Shown piece after piece: positions 13,675-24,464 of a stretch of DNA of 64,000 bases. The notes beneath the pieces were generated by a model, which was not told where the DNA came from, did not search any database, and saw only the letters and a program-made list of their open reading frames with translations. The translations under genes were made by a program, and so were the position numbers. The DNA comes from Clusia tigrina (taxonomy: Eukaryota; Arthropoda; Insecta; Diptera; Clusiidae): positions 204,070,758 through 204,134,757 of the forward strand of contig OV050032.1 in NCBI GenBank assembly GCA_920105625.2, written 5' to 3'. Each line of letters starts with the position of its first letter. Position 1 is the first letter of the stretch.

Positions 13675-14797
13675 CAGATAGCAGCCAGGATTACAGCAAG
13701 TATTGAAAGGACTCCACTGAAACCTCGGTCTCTGACTCCCAAGATATGCATATTCGATTTGGAATACATACAACCTGACTTTTATACAGTTGTTAGTAGG
13801 GTGTAGCGTCAAGCTTTGGACCAATTTAACCTTTTACTTAGTTCCTACAATAGTTAAGATATTTATTAAATAATAACAATAAGTAAAATAGTAGAGAACA
13901 CATTACAAGCACTTCTATATTTCTGTTTTTTAAGGTTTAAGTGACTGTCAAGGGCACGGACACTCGCCCAGACGATTCACCTGCAGGCTCATTGTGATAC
14001 CACAAATTAGGGGATGAATGCGTACTTCCCGATGATTTCCGTGGAGCCTTACTCCAGCTATTTTGATAGTAGAACGAATCTCAGTCAGTCTTTTATATTG
14101 ATTGATTTGAAATCGTTCAGTTCATTTGAGGTGACATAAGTCTTCTCTCCATCCCTTTCGCACTAATGGACGGTATACTCGAATGCGAATATACTGGAAT
14201 GATCTCGAAAGTTCGGAAAATTAATAAAAAGGAAATTCAGACCCGCGATTCACTTCAGTTGAAAGATGGTAGTGATGAATTCGATATACCACCGCAATTT
14301 TAGGACCCTTGGATGCTTTGAATAAAATCTTCCTAAAAAAAGTGTATTTCTTTTAGATCGCAACACTAAATTATTCAAAACATAGTTTTTCATTACTTGC
14401 CACAATCCAGAGATTAGGTCTATGAGTAAAACTAGCACACAACCATATTTACTACTCTTACTCCTCCTTGGCACATCTCAGCTGGATGACAGAATTAGGT
14501 AGCGACATATTGGTCGTGCCTTCCATACTTTCAACTATTAGCGATAGGCAACTATTGTATGGAACACAAAATGTTCATATCCCTTGACTTGAACCTCCTT
14601 GCTGTGACATTTTATAATCCCGAAATCTGTGTGTAGCTTACTACTGGGCTGATATTTTGGAAAAGGTGAAACTTGACGGACAGTGCAATCCAACGAAAGT
14701 ACTTGGACATGCACAGAGATACCGAAGGATGAGCACCAAGATGGTGGAGGAAAGGTACAGAATTCCGCTTGCCAATTCGACTGGTATTTAACTTATC
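13675..14797. repeat. High-identity tract shared with 20238-21360
   Basis: By eye only a handful of differences separate this tract from 20238-21360 (offset 6563), while both flanks of the same duplication are clearly more diverged and carry indels. Part of it (about 13935-14100, minus sense) is related to the LINE-like block near 43960-44150: both can be read on the minus strand with words such as 'EIR.T.K..G.RL', 'REV.I' and 'CGIT'. A 74-codon ORF (14250-14474, -) is identical in both tracts but resembles no known protein. Confidence 0.8.
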
Positions 14798-14892
14798 AAT
14801 TTAGCAACAAAAGAAGTATTAATCTTTCGGTGGATAATAGAATCTGCACTGTACGGTGTCCCGTATAAGGGAACTACATTGTACAATTGTCT

Positions 14893-14953
14893 CCAGGTGC
14901 TGAGTATCATTAAAATTACACATAAAATATTTGTGAAACACCTCGTCCAACAT
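14893..14953 (-). pseudogene. TTC27 exon 1 relic in copy A
   Basis: Read on the minus strand from the ATG at 14953, it begins MLDE.F.KYFMCNF.D, matching the first exon of the intact TTC27 gene at 24464-24401 with several substitutions. Homology stops near 14893, before the exon 1 donor site, and continues directly into sequence that lies downstream of TTC27 in copy B. The rest of the gene is therefore deleted. It cannot make TTC27. Confidence 0.8.
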
Positions 14954-15586
14954 TATTTCAAACAAATTTCTAGAACTGCTACAAATTTCTCCTCGTGCCG
15001 CATTTCAAAATGTGACGCAAAAGCGGTTTCTTTTGTTTTGTTCTCGACCAGGGTTGCAAGAGTGCATTTTACATTTTTGTACTAACATTGAGAACACGCT
15101 CAAATATACTAAATAGAATAAAAATGGATAGAAAAATAATAAAGTACAGAACGAATTTATAATAAAAAATATTAAAAAAACTTATTTTCATATTTTTTTG
15201 TATTGTGAGCTTTCATTGTTGAGAATCACTTTCTGCATTTGCAGTTATACATACTTGCAATACATATGCTAAAACATGCAATTTCTTGCCAGTTTCACTG
15301 GATGCAGTGTGGGTGTAATTTCCGTGCTGTAATTGGAAATTTCGTTTTGTTTTGTTTTTATGGTCTGGATGCAACTCAGCGATTCCTAACGGAACGAAGT
15401 CGTAATTATTGGGAGCTCAGTGTGTCGTTCTTCATGTGGAAATTTTATTAGCATAGTTTAAAAAATTAAAAGGGGCTGTTATTGATGTCAAGGATTATCT
15501 AACAACATACCTTAAATGTCTAAAATAAAAACACGTACAGTGTATATAAGTTCAACGTAATTTGAACGGTTAAAAGTAGTTGCTAT

Positions 15587-15998
15587 CTTTTCAAAATTTT
15601 TTTATTATTATTATTATTATTACACTTTATTCTAATAAATTAATTATTACAATAAATACAATTAATGAGTACTGGCTGCCAGGGCCTTCGACTCGATCTT
15701 AATCTATTTTATTTTAAATTTTATTTTTGAAATTTATACAACTTAAAAAGGTTTCTATTGATTTTATACTATCTAGAGTCACATTTTTAAAAAGATTACT
15801 AGGGACTTCCGTACCAAATATATTCCTTCTAATTGCACTGAAAGCTCTGCATTCGTTCAATAAATGAGTTATTGAAGCTCTTTGTCCGGTGCAATAATCA
15901 CAATTTGGCGCTGGTTCTCGACGCAGTAAGTGTTCGTGCGAAAATGAGGCATGTCCCAACAGAAGTCGAACAAAAATTTTTTTTTGCTTTTCAAAATT
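15587..15998 (-). mobile_element. 5'-truncated I-type LINE insertion with 12-bp target duplication
   Basis: Copy B has an uninterrupted 'cttttcaaaatt' at the matching place (about 25132). Here that word occurs twice, at 15587-15598 and 15987-15998, flanking a 388-base insert. On the minus strand the insert encodes a LINE C terminus: FVRLLLGHASFSHEH, then C-x2-C in NCDYC, then H and C in THLLNEC, the zinc-binding module that follows RNase H in I/R1/jockey proteins. It ends in (AAT)n, as I elements do. The element is dead on arrival, lacking RT. It inserted after the duplication. Confidence 0.88.
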
Positions 15999-17079
15999 AT
16001 AAACAATAAGATGGGAATAAGAAAGAAAAAAAATATTAATTTTGATAAAATACGTAATTAAATAATATAATTACACAATTGGTTTGAATAACTTGTATTC
16101 AGTTGTATTCAGTTCTATATCGTTTTTTATAAATCTATTTATATTGTTATTGCTCCTCTGTTTAAATGTCTGTCTTATAAAAATAAATTTTCTCGTTTTA
16201 ATTGAAATTCATTTGTAATCAGTATCGTGTGTATGTGCTCCACAAATTGTAAAAGTGATAAAAACTTCCAATTGGCAACCCCGAACACAAATCCACCACT
16301 TGAAGCAATCACCTGTAATAGATAAATTATATATGAAAAATTTAAATGTTCAACTATTATGTGAATATATAAGAAATATCCTATCTTTTATTATTATTCT
16401 ACTACTAAACATCCATAGATTAATTGGTAATCTATGAAACATCAACCCAATTGCATGTACCATGTGCTTCAGGACCTCTCCTTAGAGGTCGATGCTGTAT
16501 AAAGACCGAAAGATGGGAAACACGATTGCAAGAGAGACGCAAGTAGGACTTTTTGTCTTATTTTGAATTTAATATTTTCATTTCAATAGAATAATTTCTC
16601 GAAACTCAGATGGTTCCTTGATGTTTCATGTAAATTTTGGAACAGCCGTATGAGAGCACAACGTCTAGATCGGTTCCTGCGGCTAAGGGTTGTGCATTGT
16701 TGAGGATCTACAGAACTATAAAACTATGGAACTATGAAATCCTCTATATTCTTTTTGGAATTTGACGCCGCGTTTTTACTTCAAATGTCTGATATCGTTT
16801 GCATTCGTTCATGAACCGAAATTCTTTGCTACTGTTCGTACTACGCGCTGTTCTATAATGATGACCGTGCCAAAAATCGTTGAAAATACACAAAATTTAA
16901 GGTACCGAGTGCAATTGCAGGTCCAAATGTCTTCTTAGCAAAATAAATTAAAATTTTGAAAGCATAAAAATTAATTTTAATATAAAGATTTGGTTTCACC
17001 ACGGTACATTTTGGGCAAAATATGCATTAATTTGTATTGTGAGAATTGGAAAGATCAATGTCAGTGAAATAGTATTTGA

Positions 17080-18292
17080 TCATTGAAATAAATTCATATT
17101 TGTAGTGAGAATCACACGAATGGTTTGGTCAAAGGAGCCGCACACCCCAAGTCCCATTTTATCTGGATGCCAATCGAGGCAATGGATCGGCTGCGTTGAG
17201 ATTGTTGTAGCGTAGAGCATGGTTATAGATCCCATGACATCTACGTGATGGCCGTCACCAGCATCCTGGGATATGTTATCGGGATAGTCGTATTGCCATA
17301 AACGCAACGACCCAGTGCCCCCACAGGTGGCGAACACGTCTCGATTCTGTGGCAGATGACGTACGGCCCATAGAGTGGCTTTCGGGCCGTAAATAACACC
17401 ATTGGAGCCAACCGAACGACCCGCATTTTGTTCTTCCAAATATTCAAAACCTCTGGTATGGTCTTGTGTACGCATGTCGAATATCAATAGACCACCTTCA
17501 ATTGTAGTCACGCCCATTTTGTTCATTGGTATATCAGGTCTATCGAATTCTATATCGCAAATACCATTTTGCAATGTGGTCTCCCAAAGTACACGCAATT
17601 GACGCAAATCGAACAGAGTCAAGTCTCCATTGTCGAATCCTGCCGCCACCATACGTTCCTGATTATTATAGCTATTCCCAAATGCCACGCTCCAGCAATC
17701 ACGATTCATCCTTGCGGGATTCACGTCGCTATTTTCGGTAACAATATTTATAACAGGTTGTCCTCCTTGACGGAGGTCCCATACTTTGACAGAGCCGTCA
17801 AGACTACCTGTGACAATTTCCGGCGGCCCGCAATGTAACTGAAACCCCCCTATGCCATCCAGACTGTTAATCATATCATCATGGGCCTTCACCTTGTAAA
17901 CGGCCGTAGCTGGTTGTTCCAAGTCACTAGCAAAATAAAAATAAAAATTTTGTTTTGTTTTCGATTGGATTGATGAAAAGTTGCGCTTTTCAACCAACTT
18001 ACAACACTTGAAGTTGGCCACTGAAATCGCCAACGGCCAAGTGCTGGTTGTGTAAGCTTGAAGCACGAAATGTGGAGCATTTAAACCCATCATTCTTCTC
18101 CACTTCCTGAACTTTGTCCAAATTGCCATCATTCAATTCATAAATTTGTAAAATTCCACAGCCATTGGGCTTCACACCCACACACACGAATTTTGCGGAG
18201 CATGGTATCCATTTGCAGTCAAACACTGTATAATCGAGCGACTTTTGGGTGAACTCGAACATGTGAGGCTTGTCCATGCTTTCAATTTTCAT
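17080..18292 (-). CDS. Wdr92: WDR92 (DNAAF10/Monad) WD40 protein, copy A, diverging paralogue
   Basis: Two exons, 18292-18003 and 17926-17080, join across a 76-nt GT-AG intron to give 378 residues, the expected family size. The protein is a WD40 propeller: recognisable words are GDFSGQLQVFDLE, DMINSLDGIGGF, PEIVTGS.DGSVKVWD, NRDCWSVAFGN, CDIEFDR, LWAVRHLPQNRD, STQPIHCLDWHPDKMGL and GSFDQTIRV. In animals WDR92 works with the R2TP/prefoldin-like HSP90 co-chaperone and is needed to assemble axonemal dynein arms. The frame is intact and the splice sites match copy B, but about 27 residues differ from copy B, and at most of these copy A has the unusual residue (GSLDG for GSRDG, FDRPDI for FDRRDI, NGDLT for NGDLR). 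It may be a relaxed or specialised duplicate. The start is the first ATG of exon 1; a second Met is at residue 6. Confidence 0.9.
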
Positions 18293-18948
18293 AAAAACCT
18301 TTTAAAAGCGAAAAAGAACAAAAAATTTATTTGAATTTTCAGAGAGCGAACAAAGAATTTGTTTTTTCAGTTGGTTGTATAATTTAATAAACTAAAATAT
18401 TCCGCTGACGGAACTCGAAACATTTTCGTTTACGCGGTTGCTATGATGCAACGTTATTTTGCTCAGTGTTTACTAATTCGTCCTTTTTACTTGGGAGGTA
18501 CGTCTTTTGGGATTTTGATTGGTGGTTACAGTCGTTCTCTCAGTGGCATCTAACCGTTCAACTGCAACACTATGTGCATGCTCCAGGCAGTTGCTACAAA
18601 GGTGCAGCATGCAGGCTCTTGACCAGCGCTATCATAAATAATTGAGTTTTACTTATGATAACAGACAATTGTGACTGGGGCGCCCGTCTGCCAGGTTCAA
18701 ACATAAATAATTGCTATTGTTAAGCGAATAAACAAATCAAGTTTCTTCTTACTCCACAAAATAATATTCCATCTATTGGCCGGTCAGGCTAGCGATAATA
18801 TACAGGCAGGAATCGGGACACCACAATTAAAAAAAACACAAAATTCACAAAAACAATAAGGGAAGCTCTTCTTCTTCACACGAGTATTGCAGTGGGTGGA
18901 TGTGTGTGTTTGTTTACAGTCACAACCCAGCGGGAACTGAACTGAGTG

Positions 18949-20040
18949 GATGCAAGGAAAAACCAATGTTGTTGCTTGTTTTGCACATTTGTCTGCAAAT
19001 TCATTACCTTGTTTGTTGGAGTGCCCTGGTGTCCACATGATTGTTATGTTTGGATAGAGTTTTATAAGAATGTTCCTGATTTGTTTGGGATAATGGCTCT
19101 CAATTGAAATATGTTGTGTAGGGGTGAGTTTGTGCAAAGTAGAAAGCTTTTGAATGTTTCTGCTGTGTGAATGTATCCTTGTATTTCCCGTGGAGGTATG
19201 TTGGCTTCTTGCAGTAGGTTATTGATTGGAGTGAACGGTAGAGCGCTTGATCTTATTGCATTATTGATTATTGTTTTTATCTTTCTTAGGTGGCTGTTCG
19301 GGGGCGAAACCAAAAATAGGGAGGCAGAAATAGATTTTAGATATAATTAGTGAGTTAATAGTTTGATGTAAGTGTGAAGGTGTCGCAGTTGTGTTTGGGG
19401 CTGGCGAGGCATTTTATTATATCGAAAAGGGTTTCTAGTTGGGTACCACTGGCAAGTATCTGTTGTTGAATATTATTACTAATATTTTCAAATTATTTAC
19501 TGATTACATATTAATGTTGCCTGTTGAAGTTGTTGGTCTGTAGCAGGCAGATGTGTAAATGGGTGATTTTAGTGGTGGATAGTTTGGCTCCCGGGGATTC
19601 ACACCATTTGTTTATTTCATTCACACTTGAGTTTGGTTTATGTTGGGAGACTTTTTTTATTGAGAGGTTGAAGTCGTCTGCGTATGCTTACAATTTTATT
19701 TATTTATGTATAGTTATTATGGTACAGAGTTAGTTATAAGCGACGGCAAGTAGTGTGACTGAGAGGGGAGACCCCTGGGGGATGCCATTATACAGTGGAA
19801 GTTGATTTGAACTTTGTTTGCTGACTTTGACTATTATTTTCGTGTTTGTCATGAAATTGTTGATATAATTGACAATTTTAGGTCCTACCTGCCAATCTCT
19901 AAGCTGTTCGATTATGGTGTGGATCCCTAATTTCCCAAAGGCTTTTTCATAGTCTACGGGGATGACAAAAATGTGTCTTTTTAGTGATAGAGCATGAATT
20001 GGATGATAGTATACACAAAGTAGTGTGTGGTTGTATGCAA
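18949..20040 (-). mobile_element. I-clade LINE remnant (RT and RNase H motifs)
   Basis: Minus-strand reading gives RT motif A (VIPVDYEKAF, about 19940-19970), motif B (NGIPQGSPLSVTL, about 19750-19790), motif C (AYADDF, about 19670-19690), a linker with words such as NNLLQEANIPPREIQGYIHTA, and the end of an RNase H domain (IMWTPGHSNKQGNEFADKCA, about 18985-19050). An RNase H after the RT fits the I clade. Stops and frameshifts interrupt it. The 3' part is missing: the sequence switches abruptly into the WDR92 duplication flank at 18948. The 5' limit near 20040 is uncertain. It lies exactly between the duplicated segments. Confidence 0.85.
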
Positions 20041-20237
20041 GGCAGTTTTTGCATTTCAATTTTGCTGCAGTTATGGGCATATGTGTGTGTTGCTTTAAGA
20101 TACCTAAATACCTAAATTGGGTTAAGGTTCCATCCACTACACACAACGTACCAGGCCCTCTAGCTGCCATCGCACCCCGAACTATAAGACTGCCCTCTCC
20201 ATGCTTTACTTTTATATTCATACAACATAATACCATA

Positions 20238-21360
20238 CAGATAGCAGCCAGGATTACAGCAAATATTGAAAGGACTCCACTGAAACCTCGGTCTCTGATT
20301 CCCAAGATATGCATATTCGATTTGGAATACATACAACCTGACTTTTATACAGTTGTTAGTAGGGTGTAGCGTCAAGCTTTGGACCAATTTAACCTTTTAC
20401 TTAGTTCCTACAATAGTTAAGATATTTATTAAATAATAACAATAAGTAAAATAGTAGAGAACACATTACAAGCACTTCTATATTTCTGTTTTTTAAGGTT
20501 TAAGTGACTGTCAAGGGCACGGACACTCGCCCAGACGATTCACCTGCAGGCTCATTGTGATACCACAAATTAGGGGATGAATGCGTACTTCCCGATGATT
20601 TCCGTGGAGCCTTACTCCAGCTATTTTGATAGTAGAACGAATCTCAGTCAGTCTTTTATATTGATTGATTTGAAATCGTTCAGTTCATTTGAGGTGACAT
20701 AAGTCTTCTCTCTATCCCTTTCGCACTAATGGACGGTATACTCGAATGCGAATATACTGGAATGATCTCGAAAGTTCGGAAAATTAATAAAAAGGAAATT
20801 CAGACCCGCGATTCACTTCAGTTGAAAGATGGTAGTGATGAATTCGATATACCACCGCAATTTTAGGACCCTTGGATGCTTTGAATAAAATCTTCCTAAA
20901 AAAAGTGTATTTCTTTTAGATCGCAACACTAAATTATTCAAAACATAGTTTTTCATTACTTGCCACAATCCAGAGATTAGATCTATGAGTAAAACTAGCA
21001 CACAACCATATTTACTACTCTTACTCCTCCTTGGCACATCTCAGCTGGATGACAGAATTAGGTAGCGACATATTGGTCGTGCCTTCCATACTTTCAACTA
21101 TTAGCGATAGGCAACTATTGTATGGAACACAAAATGTTCATATCCCTTGACTTGAACCTCCTTGCTGTGACATTTTATAATCCCGAAATCTGTGTGTAGC
21201 TTACTACTGGGCTGATATTTTGGAAAAGGTGAAACTTGACGGACAGTGCAATCCAACGAAAGTACTTGGACATGCACAGAGATACCGAAGGATGAGCACC
21301 AAGATGGTGGAGGAAAGGTACAGAATTCCGCTTGCCAATTCGACTGGTATTTAACTTATA
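20238..21360. repeat. High-identity tract shared with 13675-14797
   Basis: This is the partner of the tract in copy A. Between 21360 and about 21456 the two copies become clearly divergent, and then copy A jumps to the TTC27 upstream region. No gene is called inside the tract. Confidence 0.8.
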
Positions 21361-21718
21361 AATTTAGCGACCAACGGTGGATAGTAGTATCTTCACTGTA
21401 CGGTGTCCCGTATAATGTGGGGAACTACATTGTACTATTGTCTCTAGGTGCTTTATGTATTTTAATCTGAATTTTATGTGCAACCACGAACAGCGCCTTC
21501 AGAATCCAATAGTAAATAACGTGAATTTACAATGAGTTTTTTATGGGTTCACGCTGTGCCCTTTCATGTTGCAGGTGCCTCGGTGTGATTGACAACCAGT
21601 TCAGATGAGTCGCGGTATGAACAGAACTCCTCACAAAATTCAACTAATATAAATGATGATTATGATGATGAGGATGATGAAATGATTTTAGCAATTAATA
21701 GTTTACATTTCAATCCAT

Positions 21719-21724
21719 TTTATT
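21719..21724 (-). terminator. Polyadenylation signal of TTC27
   Basis: AATAAA on the minus strand, about 29 bases past the TTC27 stop codon. Confidence 0.5.
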
Positions 21725-21752
21725 AAAACATAAAAAATCCTTCTCCTCCCAC

Positions 21753-24464
21753 TCAAGTGGCAGCAGCGCCCATGCGCTCTTTAAGTATCTGTGATACTTT
21801 CTCATGTAATTCCTTCACTTCTGCCAACAACTCCTGATTCTGTTCCCACTTTTCCACTGCTTTCTCCACAGCACTTATACAGCCCTGCGCGACTAAACGC
21901 GCAGAGTGGAGCTGCGAAGTGATCATGGCTGCGCTTTCACCATCCGCACAATTGCTGCACGCTTCCAACGAGAATTGACACAAATCGCGACAGAGTTGGA
22001 GCGTTTTTAGTGAAACAGGTTGCTTGGTAGACCAGCAATTCTCTTTGGTTGTGTGCATTCTGTAGGCCTTCACCAGTTTTTCTGCCTTTTTCAGCGTAGT
22101 TGGCGCCAACTGCGCAGCCAGTTCCCACACTTTGGGCTCCTTGCTATGCTTGACGCATTGGTGACCCAAGAGAGTAGTAAGTTTCTTAAGCAGGCGTTCA
22201 TTGGTTTGACCTTTGGCATCTGGTGTCTGCTGCGCTATGGCGTTGACTAAGATGCAGAGTACTTCCAGATCGATAAACTGCTCTTTTAGCTCACTTAAAC
22301 GGTTATAAGCGTTGATTGAATCCTCAAAATTGCACGTGTCGACAGAGACAACCATGAAGTTCTCCCAGACCTAGTGAAATATGCACAAATAAATTATTTT
22401 CAATCGTAATTTCCAAAACATTTCAAAGAGTTTCTCAGTCCTACCTTCCAATTGGTGTAGTTGCACTTGAGTGACTCACTAAGCAATTTATGTGCGCGTT
22501 TCTTATCACCAAGTTTGATGAGCGCCTTGGCTAAGTTATTCCACGACTCAAATCCTAAAGGCTCCAGATGAGTGTAAGTGATGTACGCATGTACCGCCAA
22601 CTCCCAACGTTCCAATGTTATGGCTGCGTAACCCAACCGAAGCCATATTTTCTCTTGTAGCGGATTAATATTCACAGACTTCTCTAGATGAGGCAGCGCC
22701 TGTTCGTACTCACGCCGACGGAAATAGTAATTGCCCCAGTGAGCTTGAGCTTTACCGCTGGTCTGCTTCGAGAAGTCCCAAGCGGTGGCATAACAAGTCG
22801 GATCGTCTGTGGCATCTCCAAGCATGCAGTACAACAAAACGGTTGGCTTCTTCGCCAACTCTTGCCGTATAATTTCCTCTGCTTTTTGACGCAATTCCAG
22901 GCGTGTATAGCATTCGATTACTTGTTCCCAGGCTTGAATTTGCAAATAAATATCCAGAGCAGTTTTCGTCATACCAAGAGACACCAACAATTCACATAGC
23001 TGCAGCTGAACATGCCACATAGGTTGGAGAAAGCTGGCAAATCCATACGAAAGCCGTTCTTGCACTGAGTAATTGGTATCTTTCAGAACTTTGACTGCCT
23101 CCTCACACTGTTTCCAACTGCGTTCGACTGTGCGACGTTGTGAGGATTCTTGTGAGCAGTTCAGAAGTAACGCAGACTGGCGTACCTGCAAAGCACCGAA
23201 CTCCTGGTACAGCAGCGTTTGAATGTATGGTTCAAGCTCCTCGTCAGCTAGACGATCTTTTGGCTGCGACCGTTTCAATTGTCTCCTGTACGAATGTAAA
23301 ATCTCAGTCACGCATATTTACTGAAACAGTATCACAAATCTTACACTTTCGAGAGAACCAATGCTTGCAGCACTGTGGGCAGTGCCATGACTTCATTATC
23401 CTTCGGTTCAATAAAACGGATGCGTTCCAGGCGAGTATCGTCGTCCAGTAATAGCAATTTTGGTATTTTAGTTTTGCCATTTGTGTGCGCGGAGGACGGT
23501 GAAGTATTAGAATCACTGCGTTCTACTTTAAGGCAGAGTTGTGGTAGAGCCTTCTGCTGGAACTTGGTACGCAACCCAAGAAGACCTAAAATAAAACTTT
23601 TTAAACTACGCAGGAGGAAGTAAATTCCTTAGTCTACTAATATGTACTTACCCTCAACATTCAGAACAATTTTCTGATGCTGACACAACTCCGACAATAT
23701 TTCGTCTGATTTTTGGCTACGGTGGAAGAGCAAATAACCATTTGCCAACTCCAAATATAAGAGAGCCTGCAAATCATTATCTTCCAGTGCCAGCACATCT
23801 TTCAGCAAGCCATCAGCAGCAATTTTGAACTGTTCATATAAGGAGCTGGTCAACTCGTCGATTATTTGTTGATGTATGCATATCACACGCAAATGCCACC
23901 ATCTCAGGTACTAACAACCATAACAATTAATTAAAAAGCTCAGACCACATATACAAGGAATCACTCACCAAAGATTTTGGACACCTGGTTTTCAATTCCT
24001 CCAACATTTCTTTTCCTCGAACAAACAGTTTTGCTAATTTCACATTAGGATTCAATTCCTCGCCATTAACCATTAGCTTCTTGCAAGCATCGCAGTTTTT
24101 TCCTAGTGGCTGCTCCTCTAAAAACTCCCTCACCTCGTCCAATTGGGTAAACGGGCCAGTAAAATTGTATTGCAGGAAAAGCATTACCAAGTCTATAACG
24201 TTACAAAAGTAGTCATCAACATCCTCCTGATTTGCATCTGTTAACTGATGCTTCTCCTGCCATTTGCAGAATATATGCTCCAAACGTTGCTTTGAGGAAG
24301 TCTCGCCGCACCATAGTTCACGGAGCCTCTTATTGGGTATATCTGTGAAGCAGGGTCTTAAAGGAGTTTATTTGGATTGACATTTTTGGTAACACTTTAC
24401 CTGCCGGCACCACAGCATCACTGAAATTGCACATAAAATATTTGTTAAATGGTTCGTCCAACAT
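21753..24464 (-). CDS. Ttc27: TTC27, tetratricopeptide repeat protein 27
   Basis: Six exons: 24464-24401, 24342-23969, 23910-23652, 23585-23345, 23285-22445 and 22370-21753. All junctions are GT-AG and the total is 2397 nt, an uninterrupted 798-residue protein, near the family's usual length of about 800-850. Family hallmarks are YLRWWHLRVICIHQ opening exon 3, GLLGLRTKFQQKALPQL across the exon 3/4 join, RSQPKDRLADEELEPYIQ early in exon 5, and NWKVWENF across the exon 5/6 join. TPR units are visible at about residues 417-453 and 493-592 (for example AHWGNYYFRRREYEQALPHL). TTC27 is a conserved TPR protein reported to help HSP90/R2TP-dependent maturation of U5 snRNP. The first ATG was chosen because the short exon 1 (MLDEPFNKYFMCNFSDAVV) splices in phase. 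Apparent stops near 23300-23340 lie in a 59-nt intron. Expected to be the only functional copy in the window. Confidence 0.93.

Larger units (their letters stand above)
13560..18948. repeat. Segmental duplication, copy A (eroded)
   Basis: This segment matches copy B (about 20190-29800) in order and orientation: the downstream flank of TTC27 (13560-14890), the TTC27 upstream region (14893-16440), then WDR92 with both flanks (16440-18948). Two blocks present in copy B are missing: about 2.95 kb with nearly all of TTC27, at a junction near 14893, and about 1.65 kb with guanylate kinase, at a junction near 16435. The WDR92 offset between copies is exactly 10853 bases across the whole gene. The 3' edge is sharp at 18948, where LINE sequence begins. 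Confidence 0.9.

Noticed and set aside
14250..14474. 74-codon ORF identical in two places (also 20813-21037)
   Set aside because: The identity is explained by the high-identity tract as a whole. The ORF has no family resemblance and no sign of coding constraint.
17402..17838. Several plus-strand ORFs opposite WDR92 (also 28228-28691)
   Set aside because: Antisense shadows of the WDR92 coding exons.
23286..23345. Apparent frame break with stops in the middle of TTC27
   Set aside because: A 59-nt GT-AG intron (gtaaga...tacag, 23344-23286) removes it and keeps the frame. The full six-exon sum is exactly divisible by three.
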